Below are positions 1 to 6,983 of a stretch of 14,291 nucleotides of DNA, piece after piece (the first letter of the stretch is position 1; each line of letters opens with the position of its first letter). A program made the position numbers and the translations under genes. The stretch is from Bacteroidota bacterium. GTDB taxonomy: Bacteria; Bacteroidota; Ignavibacteria; SZUA-365. The notes beneath the pieces are model-generated. The model did no database searches. It was given only the letters and a program-made list of their open reading frames with translations, and was not told the DNA's origin. Where the stretch lies: assembly GCA_018224345.1 (NCBI GenBank), contig JAGTUW010000286.1:1-14291 (forward strand), written 5' to 3'.

Positions 1-101
1 AGCTGGCCGCCCTCGCCGGGCTTCGCGCCCTGGGCGATCTTGATCTGCAGAACTTCCGCATTGACGAGATACTCGGCGGTGACGCCGAAGCGCCCCGAGG
101 C
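1..101 (-). other. gltB: Fragment of glutamate synthase large subunit (gltB-like) joined in frame to the DUF5686 gene
   Basis: The minus-strand translation here contains SGRFGVTAEYLVNAEVLQIK followed by IAQGAKPGEGGQL. This is the conserved segment in the FMN-binding synthase domain of the ferredoxin/NADPH glutamate synthase large subunit (E. coli GltB has ASGRFGVTPAYLVNAD and KVAQGAKPGEGGQLPG). The DUF5686 barrel reads up to about LELFVSG, and the switch lies near positions 101-104. The first 100 bases are 68% G+C by my count, higher than most of the following gene, although bases 121-150 are also GC-rich, so composition does not mark the junction sharply. Only about 34 codons are visible. 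A chimeric join at a contig end is the simplest explanation; a genuine recombination or fusion is less likely. Confidence 0.8.
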
Positions 102-2414
102 ACCTGAAACGAACAATTCCAGCCCGATGCCCGCCCGCCCGAGCAGCGGCATGCCGATGGTGCGGAACAGCCAGTCACGAATGTTGTAGCTGAAATGTGC
201 CGTCATGCGTTGATCCCCGCCGAATTCACGGAATGCCAATGTGCGGAACCCCTTATAACCACCCAGATAGGGCACGCTGCCGTGGAGATTGAAGAGCATT
301 TGTGTCGGCAGTGCGGCATCCGCGATATCACCGCGGAAACGATAGGTGAATTCTCCGGGTACCCCCAGATCGAAGTGACCGTGAAGTGAGGCTGCCAGGG
401 TTGCGAAATCCCACTTGCCTTCCTCCAGATCCGCACTGTGCAGACCGACGTACAGGGAGGGGATGTGATTCCGTCTGCCGAGCCGGCTGATGACACCGGC
501 ATTATCGATGAAATCCCTTCCGTCATATGTGAACCCCGCGGTCAGGGAGACGATGCTTCCTTCATTGACAGGTGGATTGTCGCGATAGGCCCAGTCGCTT
601 CGAAAAACACTCTGTTGTGTATTCGTGCCGGCATTGTGAAACCTGTCCACATGCAGATTCAGTGTGGTGGGGAAGAGCAGGAAGGGATCGTAATCGAGTG
701 TGAAACGCCAGCCGTCGCGATAGAAATAATCTCTTGGGTCGTATTTCAGGAACAGCGTTGCCAGTGTTGTCTGAAAGGGATCGAATGGGACAACTTCGTT
801 ATCGATTGCATCGAGCTGATAATAACGATAAAGTGAGATACCGAGCTCGGGATTTCTCAGAAATCGCATATTGCCGCCGATGTTGTATTTCACGCGCTCG
901 TCACTGAAGCCGTAGCTGGCGCCCGCATCAATGCGGCGCAGCGGCAGATCATGCATACGGAGGGAGTGCGAGCCCGAGATTGCATGACCCACCACCGGAT
1001 TGAAGTGATACAGTGAGAGAAGTCCCGGAAAGGAGAATTGCGCGGCATCGGAGCCGGTGACTCCTCCGAACACGACATCTCCGAAATCCACCCGGTATCG
1101 GACTGCATCCATGCGTGCACTGAGAGAATCGGCACGGAGGTACGCACGTTGTTCGAGTTCGCTGCTCGGGAGTCTCGCCTGTGTGGCCCAGTACACCGAG
1201 TCACGTTCATCGGCCTCCTTGAGGACTTTGATGCGGGTTCTGTCGAAGAAATCTTCATTGATCGATTGATTGATCCGCCAGTCCTGGAGCACGGAGAGTC
1301 CTTCGATATCTATACTGACATTGACGATCGGGACACTGACGCCGGCGTCAATGACGACATCGACCGGCTGCCAGAATTCATCATCGAAGAGACGGAATTG
1401 CTGACGGAAGGCCAGCGAATCGAAAAACGGCGGTCGGCCGGCAGCATTGACCCGCAGGTCCACCATGGCAAGCGCCCAGGACTCGTCTGCGATGTATATC
1501 GTGCCTTCGAAGAGAGGGTCGTATTCCGAAAGCGGTGTAACCTCGATCTGGTGAAGTGTCATGTCGTCGAGCGTCGTCGTACCGACGAGTCTGTAGAAAT
1601 AACTTTGCAAGCCACGTTCGGAAATCGGTCCGGGGACCGGAGTTCGGTCATTGAAGGAGAACGCATCCTGCGAGAAATCCACGATGAAAAACTGGCTGAT
1701 CAGGAGATTGCCCGGGGCAGGAATCATTGCGCTTTGCTTACGGGCGGTGATTATTTCCTTGTAGCGATCCGGCTTTGCCCACCAGGCTTCGGTCTGTGTC
1801 TCCAAAATGATGGGCAGTCTTTCCGTGGTGCTGTCCGATACCGTGGAAACGCCCTCGTCCTCTCCCGCGATGCCCACAGTGACACGTCCGCCATTCCCGG
1901 AACTCTCGACCATGCCGTCGAGAGCGCCGCGGACACGGACGAGAAGTTTGGAATGCGATGAGAGACTGTAGTTTTTCAGACGTGCCCGCCGCTTTTCCTT
2001 TTGCTCTATCGCATTGCGGATGATGCGCAGAGCGGGATTGTCTCCGGGTGTAATGGTGACTGTCGGCATCTCGATACTGCTCTGGCGCAGGTTGAAATAC
2101 ACTGTCTCGTCGTCGGGCACGCGGACGGGCATTTCCCGACTCTCGTACCCGATATAACTCGCCACCACCGCATATTCACCCGTTTCGAGAGAGAGGACGA
2201 AGCGCCCGTTACGGTCCGTCGTTGTGCCACGTTGGGTGTCACGTAACCATATGTTGGCGAACTGCAGCGGCTCGCCCGTTTCCGCGTCCCGGACCACGCC
2301 GGAGATGCGATGTTGCGCGAGACATGGTTGAACGAAGAGCAGGAAAGTGAAAACGGCAAGGATGCAGGTAGCAGGCATATTCATTCGATACTTGTTCCGT
2401 ATAATTCTGATCAT
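1..2414 (-). CDS. DUF5686 / carboxypeptidase-regulatory-like outer membrane protein, 3' end cut by window and replaced by gltB-like sequence
   Basis: The frame is open from the start to the left edge (804 codons visible, no stop). The N-terminus is a signal peptide: charged start MIRIIRNKYR, hydrophobic core, cleavage likely after CLA at residue 33. Residues ~36-120 form a CarboxypepD_reg-like beta-sandwich (ISGVVRDAETGEPLQFANIW, then GTTTDRNGRF). The DUF5686 region follows, recognisable by NPALRIIRNAIEQK and by FEGTIYIADESWALAMVDL. The distal part, rich in alternating aromatic residues, looks like an outer-membrane beta-barrel. The role of DUF5686 proteins is not established; an envelope location is inferred. 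I chose the ATG at 2414 because it supplies the positive n-region; 2384 is an alternative in-frame start without charged residues, and 2483 is the longest possible. No clear Shine-Dalgarno sequence precedes any of them. The last ~34 visible residues (positions 1-101) do not belong to this family: they match glutamate synthase, so the true C-terminus is missing. Confidence 0.85.
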   Translation of the reverse strand, partial: MIRIIRNKYRMNMPATCILAVFTFLLFVQPCLAQHRISGVVRDAETGEPLQFANIWLRDTQRGTTTDRNGRFVLSLETGEYAVVASYIGYESREMPVRVPDDETVYFNLRQSSIEMPTVTITPGDNPALRIIRNAIEQKEKRRARLKNYSLSSHSKLLVRVRGALDGMVESSGNGGRVTVGIAGEDEGVSTVSDSTTERLPIILETQTEAWWAKPDRYKEIITARKQSAMIPAPGNLLISQFFIVDFSQDAFSFNDRTPVPGPISERGLQSYFYRLVGTTTLDDMTLHQIEVTPLSEYDPLFEGTIYIADESWALAMVDLRVNAAGRPPFFDSLAFRQQFRLFDDEFWQPVDVVIDAGVSVPIVNVSIDIEGLSVLQDWRINQSINEDFFDRTRIKVLKEADERDSVYWATQARLPSSELEQRAYLRADSLSARMDAVRYRVDFGDVVFGGVTGSDAAQFSFPGLLSLYHFNPVVGHAISGSHSLRMHDLPLRRIDAGASYGFSDERVKYNIGGNMRFLRNPELGISLYRYYQLDAIDNEVVPFDPFQTTLATLFLKYDPRDYFYRDGWRFTLDYDPFLLFPTTLNLHVDRFHNAGTNTQQSVFRSDWAYRDNPPVNEGSIVSLTAGFTYDGRDFIDNAGVISRLGRRNHIPSLYVGLHSADLEEGKWDFATLAASLHGHFDLGVPGEFTYRFRGDIADAALPTQMLFNLHGSVPYLGGYKGFRTLAFREFGGDQRMTAHFSYNIRDWLFRTIGMPLLGRAGIGLELFVSGASGRFGVTAEYLVNAEVLQIKIAQGAKPGEGGQ

Positions 2415-2703
2415 AGATTGTGAAGGCAAGGCGGATTCCGGGGGAAGTTGCCAAATACTGCAATGTACAAAGCAAATCCGCATCGTTTTGCATTGAAAAA
2501 CTCATAAAAGATATTGATTTTTGAGCGGTTCATGAAGCGTCGGAAGATTTCTTCACGGTCCGATACCATGAGGCAATGGAGCCCGATGTGTTGAAGGAAG
2601 AGGGCCGATGCAAAAATCCGGACGAAACGCATCTGAACCGCATCCGGTAAGCGTACCCGCGAGAAGGATAGAAATACCACACAACAATCGGAAGGGAGTT
2701 GTC
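2415..2703. promoter_or_regulatory. Divergent intergenic region between the DUF5686 gene and the TPR gene
   Basis: Both flanking genes are transcribed away from this 289-bp stretch, so it must hold at least one promoter for each. The middle (about 2451-2530) is AT-rich. I found no full TTG-N19-21-TAnnTTTG pair on either strand. The plus-strand sequence around 2510-2524 (tattgatttttg) resembles a -7 element but has wrong internal spacing. The open frame beginning at 2608 that runs into the TPR gene is treated as untranslated leader. Confidence 0.4.
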
Positions 2704-3672
2704 ATGCATACGCCACATTCAGCCAGGAATACAACCGTATTCTTTCTCTGCATCGCAGTGTTCGGTATCGTCTTCGATGTCAATGCAGTGTGCAGTATAC
2801 AGCGCAGTTCAGCGCCGGGTCCAGCGTTGCAGATCTCCGGCACAGCCTTTTCCGTCATATGCTCCACTGTCAAGCACAGCAAGGAATCCGGCGTTACGGA
2901 ACCCTGCAGTGCAGCAGACACCGGGGTCATGGTTTTACCGACAGCGGAACGGCGGGGAAGAACGGCCACGATCTCTGCGGAGCTCGAAAGAGCCGACAGG
3001 TTGTTTGACAGGCAGGAGTACGACAAGGCGCGGCGTCTGCTTGAGAGATTGCTGCCTTCCAGGCCGAACGATGCGGAAGTGCTGTGGCGATTGAGTAATT
3101 ATGCGATCAATGACGGTGACGCTGTCCGGTACGGCTCGGGGGATGATGTGGCGACCCGGAAGTATTATCACACGGCAGTACGCTATGCTGAACGGGCGGT
3201 GCAGGCAGATCCGGAGAATGCCAATGCGCATGCCTTTCTGGCGGCTTCCTACGGGAGCTATGCCATGTATGCAGGTGGCAAGGAGAAAGTCAAGCTGGCG
3301 AATCGTATTCGTGACGAACTCGATATTGCGCTGAAGCTCGATCCGCGCAATCAGGTGGCACATACAATCTATGGGACCTGGCATCGCGAGGTTGCGGACG
3401 TAAGCTGGGTGGAACGTCAACTCGCCAATGTCTTTCTCGGCGGTATGCCCGATGGGAGCATCGGGAAGTCGATCTATCACCTGCAAAAGGCGATTGACAT
3501 CGCACCGACTGTGTTGCGCCATCATTATGAACTGGGGAAAACCTGTATCGCCGCAGAGAAAAAAAAGGAAGCGGCACAGGCGTTCCGTCGTGCATTGCAA
3601 TGTCCGGACGGCTGGAAAGTTGATCCATGGCGTCGCACACGGATGAAGGAGTGGTTGCGCGACAATACCTGA
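2704..3672 (+). CDS. Secreted tetratricopeptide repeat protein, RMDN-like
   Basis: The protein has 322 residues. An N-terminal signal peptide (hydrophobic stretch TVFFLCIAVFGIVF, likely cleavage after VNA at residue 28) suggests export to the periplasm or envelope. A low-complexity linker with several cysteines spans ~29-85. TPR-like helical repeats fill ~90-305: the first is ADRLFDRQEYDKARRLLERL (97-116), followed by NDAEVLWRLSNYA, NANAHAFLAASYG, NQVAHTIYGTWHREVADVSW and RHHYELGKTCIAAEKKKEA. The order, with a central GTWHREVADVSWVER and a following LGGMPDGSI, resembles the regulator-of-microtubule-dynamics (RMDN) TPR family, which has uncharacterised bacterial members. I chose ATG 2704 over 2608 because AAGGGAG at 2692-2698 sits 5 nt upstream and because it starts the signal peptide directly. 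The gene converges on the methyltransferase gene with 28 bp between the stops. The biochemical role is unknown; TPRs usually bind proteins. Confidence 0.85.
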   Translation: MHTPHSARNTTVFFLCIAVFGIVFDVNAVCSIQRSSAPGPALQISGTAFSVICSTVKHSKESGVTEPCSAADTGVMVLPTAERRGRTATISAELERADRLFDRQEYDKARRLLERLLPSRPNDAEVLWRLSNYAINDGDAVRYGSGDDVATRKYYHTAVRYAERAVQADPENANAHAFLAASYGSYAMYAGGKEKVKLANRIRDELDIALKLDPRNQVAHTIYGTWHREVADVSWVERQLANVFLGGMPDGSIGKSIYHLQKAIDIAPTVLRHHYELGKTCIAAEKKKEAAQAFRRALQCPDGWKVDPWRRTRMKEWLRDNT

Positions 3673-3700
3673 AGTCAGAAATGCTGTGCCCGCCGGTCAT

Positions 3701-4384
3701 CTATCTGGTGATTTCGTAGATGGATATCTCCACGGAACGCTGATACAGTTCGGCCATACGGGTCTGACGGGTACAGGAGAAACCGAGAGTGGTAAGGGCT
3801 TCAAAAAACGGGACGGCGATCAGCCGGTTGGGTTCCGCAAGAAGAATACTTCCTCCGGGTTCGAGGACTTGCAATAGGAAATTGGCGAGAGCTTCGATGA
3901 AACGCCGCTCATAAATGATATCTGCACCAAGAATCAGCGGCCAGCGTTGATCGGGAGGACTGCGAAAATCCATGAGCTGCAAATCGACTCCGGCATCGGG
4001 CACATTTCGCAATATGTTGATTTCTGCTGCCTTCAATGCCATCGGTTCATAATCTGCACAACGTACGTGTGCACCGAGCGAAGCCGCAACAATGGAAGGA
4101 AGTGCGAGGCCGCAGCCGATTTCAAGTACGCGTGCATTTTGTAATCGTGTGGGATGATCGGTCAGAAAATCAGCGAGCGCCACCGCGCTGTGCCATAATT
4201 CCGCCCAGTACGGTAGACGCTCGTCTTTGCGAAACTCTTCCTCGCTGATACGCTCGATCAGGTCTTCGATATCCTCGGCCGTTGTGAGTCTGAATGTACG
4301 TGCACCGATGGTGACTTCAATATCACGCAGCGGAACCTGCGCAGCAAGTTCGGAAGTCAGTATTCCGATGCGGGAGCTGTCCAT
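3701..4384 (-). CDS. SAM-dependent methyltransferase, METTL21/ETFB-lysine methyltransferase-like (Methyltransf_16)
   Basis: This is a 227-residue class I (Rossmann-fold) methyltransferase. Motif I, VLEIGCGLALPS, spans residues 86-97; the acidic residue binding SAM ribose is in DYE (111-113). A family-16 style post-motif ILGADIIYE is at 151-159, and the substrate-side PYWAELWHSAVALADFL (59-75) lies before motif I. Proteins of this shape include the eukaryotic METTL20/21 lysine methyltransferases and bacterial relatives that modify ETF-beta or other proteins. A protein-lysine substrate here is inference. The open frame extends upstream to 4690, but the extension overlaps the preceding gene and reads as non-protein-like sequence, so the start is set at 4384. 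That lies 8 nt after the stop of the acyl-CoA synthetase gene, so the two are very likely co-transcribed. No terminator is visible in the 28 bp after its stop. Confidence 0.85.
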   Translation of the reverse strand: MDSSRIGILTSELAAQVPLRDIEVTIGARTFRLTTAEDIEDLIERISEEEFRKDERLPYWAELWHSAVALADFLTDHPTRLQNARVLEIGCGLALPSIVAASLGAHVRCADYEPMALKAAEINILRNVPDAGVDLQLMDFRSPPDQRWPLILGADIIYERRFIEALANFLLQVLEPGGSILLAEPNRLIAVPFFEALTTLGFSCTRQTRMAELYQRSVEISIYEITR

Positions 4385-4392
4385 CGGCGGAG

Positions 4393-6453
4393 TCAGACGG
4401 ATTTCCGTATGCGTATTCTCGCATCCACAGCGGTGACACCTGCCATTGTCCCGAGAAGCGGGTTCAGATCCATTTCGACTATTTCCGGTGCCGCCTGCAC
4501 GAGGGCCGACATGCGGACGACCACGTCGGCCAGCGCATGCTCGTTGACTCCCGCTTGTCCACGTACACCCTGCAGTATGGCATAGCCTTTCAATCCATGA
4601 ATCATTTCCAGTGCTTCTTTCTCCGACAGCGGCGCCAGCCCGGCACGGACATCCTTGAGTACCTCGATGAAAATTCCTCCGAGACCGCAAAGAATCAGGT
4701 GACCGAAGGCATCTTCCTTCTTGGCGCCTGCAAACAATTCGATGCCACTGAGCATTGGTTGCAGCAGGACGGCTGTTGTGTCGGGAATTTGCATCATGCG
4801 GGTAAATTCGGCACGAACTGTTTCTTCATCCCGCACATTGAGCACCACACCGCCGACATCTGATTTGTGTACCGGCCCAACGACTTTCATCACTACGGGC
4901 AAACCGAGACGCTTCGCTTCCCAGAGGGCGTCGTCAATGGACGTGACCACTGCCTCTCCTGCGCGGGGAATGCCACAGGCATCGAGCAGTTCCTGGATCG
5001 CTGTGGGACTGATATACCCTTCGTCTTCGCGATCAATGACGGAGCGTATTGTACTGAGGTCCACGTGTGCTGCGCTTTTTTCCTCTGACGGTGGAGGGGT
5101 GTTGTAGATGCGGGCCAGCGCATTTCCGAGCATGACTTCGTCGGGGAAATTGATATGTCCTTTGGAAAGAAAGGCATCGACTTCCTCACGTGCCGTCAGC
5201 GTCGATGGCAGTACCGGGTAAATGGGTTTCGAGGCGGTACGCATTTTTTTGTCGAGCACGTCATAGACGTCAAAAATTCTGAACAACCCGGGTGTACCGA
5301 AGATGACGACCATGGCGTCGATTTCATCAAACTGCCGATCAACCGTTTCGATGATACTACCGAGTTGTTCGGCCGTCCCGGTCGCAAGGAAGTCAATAGG
5401 ATTGGCGACGGATGAACCGGGGAATAATTGTTCTCTCAGCTTGTCCGCAGCGGGTCCGGAAAGCTGTGGTACTTCAAGGCCGCCCGCGGAAAGGGCGTCG
5501 GTGAGCATGACGGCGGGACCTCCGGCATGTGTGATAACGGCGAATCGTTTACCCTTCAACTCCGGAGACATGAATACGGACGCGACGGTGATCAAATCCT
5601 CACGTCCGTAACAGCGGACTATCCCCGCCTTGCGGAACAGTGCATCGACGGCGACGTCGGAACTTGCCAGCGCCCCGGTATGTGAGGATGCTGCGCGACT
5701 GCCGGCTTCGGAGGCTCCGGCTTTGATGGCTGCGATACGACATCCTTTCCGGATCAGCGAACGTGCATGGCGCAGCAGTTTGTCGGGTTTGTTGATCGTT
5801 TCGATATAGAGAAGCTTGACACGCGAACTCGTTGCTGCATCGAAGCTCTCATCGAGATGCTCGAGAACCTCTTCGACACCAAGTTGCGCACTGTTTCCAA
5901 CTGAAAACACGCTCGCGAAGGTGAGTCCTTTCGGAATACCCGCCTCGAGGATGAAGCAGGCGGTGGCACCGGAACCGGAAATGAAATCCACCCCCTGCGG
6001 ATCGAGTTTCGGAATCGGTTCGGTAAATACGCTGTGATGGTCGGGTGTACAGATCCCGACGCAGTTCGGACCGATCAATGACCCCTCAACATCTTCGATG
6101 ACCTCGACGATACGTTGCTCGAGTTCCTTTCCGGCGTCGCTTTCCTCGCTGAAGCCGGCACTGAGAATAATAAAGCCGCGTGTCCCTTTCTCACGACTGA
6201 GGGTTTCGATCACCGGCAGGGTATGCCTGGCCGCAATGGCGATAATTGCGAGATCCACTGCAGGCAGCGCAGCGGGATCGGGATAACTCCGAATTCCCTG
6301 GACCTGATCCTCCTTGGGATTGATAACGAACAGCTCTCCGGCGAAACCACCGTCGATAATGTTTTTAAGCACTTTGCCGCCGGGTTTGTGTATGTCGTTC
6401 GACCCGCCGACAACAACGATGCTTTTTGGATGCAGAAGCTTGGATGAAATCAT
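4393..6453 (-). CDS. Acetate--CoA ligase (ADP-forming) family protein, fused alpha-beta subunits
   Basis: The 686-residue protein has the complete fused NDP-forming acyl-CoA synthetase architecture. The N-terminal CoA-binding Rossmann domain (1-~125) has SIVVVGGSNDIHKPGGKVLK and LIGPNCVGICTP. The succinyl-CoA-ligase-like domain (~150-290) carries the catalytic histidine in SSHTGAL (His258). A second CoA-ligase-like domain (~300-455) has THAGGPAVMLTDAL and NPIDFLATG. The C-terminal ATP-grasp domain (~470-686) has LGLPVVMKVVGPVHKSDVGG and MDLNPLLG. The family interconverts acyl-CoA + ADP + Pi with acid + CoA + ATP through phosphohistidine, giving ATP from acetyl-CoA or other acyl-CoAs; the exact acyl group cannot be told. 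Protein-acetyltransferase (Pat/GNAT) fusions occur in relatives, but none is present here. The start is well supported: AAGGAG (minus strand, 6466-6461) lies 7 nt before the ATG. It is the first gene of an operon with the downstream methyltransferase. Confidence 0.93.
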   Translation of the reverse strand: MISSKLLHPKSIVVVGGSNDIHKPGGKVLKNIIDGGFAGELFVINPKEDQVQGIRSYPDPAALPAVDLAIIAIAARHTLPVIETLSREKGTRGFIILSAGFSEESDAGKELEQRIVEVIEDVEGSLIGPNCVGICTPDHHSVFTEPIPKLDPQGVDFISGSGATACFILEAGIPKGLTFASVFSVGNSAQLGVEEVLEHLDESFDAATSSRVKLLYIETINKPDKLLRHARSLIRKGCRIAAIKAGASEAGSRAASSHTGALASSDVAVDALFRKAGIVRCYGREDLITVASVFMSPELKGKRFAVITHAGGPAVMLTDALSAGGLEVPQLSGPAADKLREQLFPGSSVANPIDFLATGTAEQLGSIIETVDRQFDEIDAMVVIFGTPGLFRIFDVYDVLDKKMRTASKPIYPVLPSTLTAREEVDAFLSKGHINFPDEVMLGNALARIYNTPPPSEEKSAAHVDLSTIRSVIDREDEGYISPTAIQELLDACGIPRAGEAVVTSIDDALWEAKRLGLPVVMKVVGPVHKSDVGGVVLNVRDEETVRAEFTRMMQIPDTTAVLLQPMLSGIELFAGAKKEDAFGHLILCGLGGIFIEVLKDVRAGLAPLSEKEALEMIHGLKGYAILQGVRGQAGVNEHALADVVVRMSALVQAAPEIVEMDLNPLLGTMAGVTAVDARIRIRKSV

Positions 6454-6558
6454 GCATGTACTCCTTGATCAACACAATCGGGATACCATCCCGCGAATCT
6501 CTGCGCTCGCGATATTACGACCACAGTATCCTGAAATTGTCGAAACTTGGCATGAAAT

Positions 6559-6566
6559 CAAAGATA
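6559..6566 (-). promoter_or_regulatory. Possible Bacteroidota-type -7 element for the acyl-CoA synthetase operon
   Basis: The minus strand reads TATCTTTG, an exact match to the Bacteroidota -7 consensus TAnnTTTG, about 105 bp upstream of the start at 6453. No matching TTG/TTTG -33 element lies at the expected 19-21 nt upstream, so this is a half-site only. Confidence 0.3.
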
Positions 6567-6859
6567 CAGGAAGGGATGCAGCAGTTCCTGAAATCCATTC
6601 GTCACGCAGAAGCGCGCTCCGCTTCGTGGATGTCCCGCATTACGAACGGCACTTCCCGGGGGTGAACGCGTCGCAGGCCATGTGGGGGATACGCATCTTC
6701 GAAATTGCTGAAGGCAGTTGAACCGGGAGTGCAGCGGTGTCAGGGAAATAATCTGGATCAGCAGGGTAAGAATGGAGGGACTGCAAAGGGAAAGCGGAGG
6801 TTTAAAACGCGATAAACCATAAAATTTACAGTGTTTTCAAGATAAATTCAACATCCTGA

Positions 6860-6890
6860 TTGACTACGCTTCCCGATTTTCGTATTTTTG
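6860..6890 (+). promoter_or_regulatory. Bacteroidota-type promoter (-33 TTG / -7 TAnnTTTG) for queA
   Basis: TATTTTTG at 6883-6890 matches the Bacteroidota primary-sigma -7 consensus TAnnTTTG exactly. TTG at 6860-6862 lies 20 nt upstream, within the usual spacing for the -33 element. Transcription would start near 6897, giving a leader of roughly 87 nt before the queA ATG at 6984. Confidence 0.6.
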
Positions 6891-6983
6891 TGAATGCGGC
6901 GAAAAAGAGCAGGTTCCATTTGCTCAGTACCAGAGATTACAAAACGCCCTTCTTACTGACCACTCATAACCACGTACGGAACA

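Larger units (their letters stand above)
6454..6983. other. 530-bp divergent intergenic region without a convincing gene
   Basis: This lies between the divergently transcribed acyl-CoA synthetase and queA genes. Two overlapping plus-strand frames stay open here: one to 6721 (89 codons from an ATG at 6452) and one to 6665. Neither has a Shine-Dalgarno sequence or a recognisable domain, and both continue from antisense sequence of the neighbouring gene. I therefore do not call either as a CDS. The right third (about 6800-6890) is AT-rich and carries the queA promoter and a small inverted repeat (GGTTTA at 6799-6804, TAAACC at 6813-6818). Confidence 0.5.

Noticed and set aside
1038..1961. 307-codon plus-strand open frame
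   Set aside because: It is entirely antisense to the DUF5686 gene, has no recognisable domain, and its length follows from the codon bias of the real gene on the other strand.
2608..2703. Longer start for the TPR protein at 2608
   Set aside because: The ATG at 2704 has a good Shine-Dalgarno sequence (AAGGGAG, 5 nt away) and opens directly into a signal peptide. Starting at 2608 would bury that signal peptide 32 residues inside the protein.
4385..4690. N-terminal extension of the methyltransferase frame
   Set aside because: It overlaps the end of the acyl-CoA synthetase gene in another frame and gives a Gly/Arg/Cys-rich sequence with no family similarity. The ATG at 4384 fits the family and the operon spacing.
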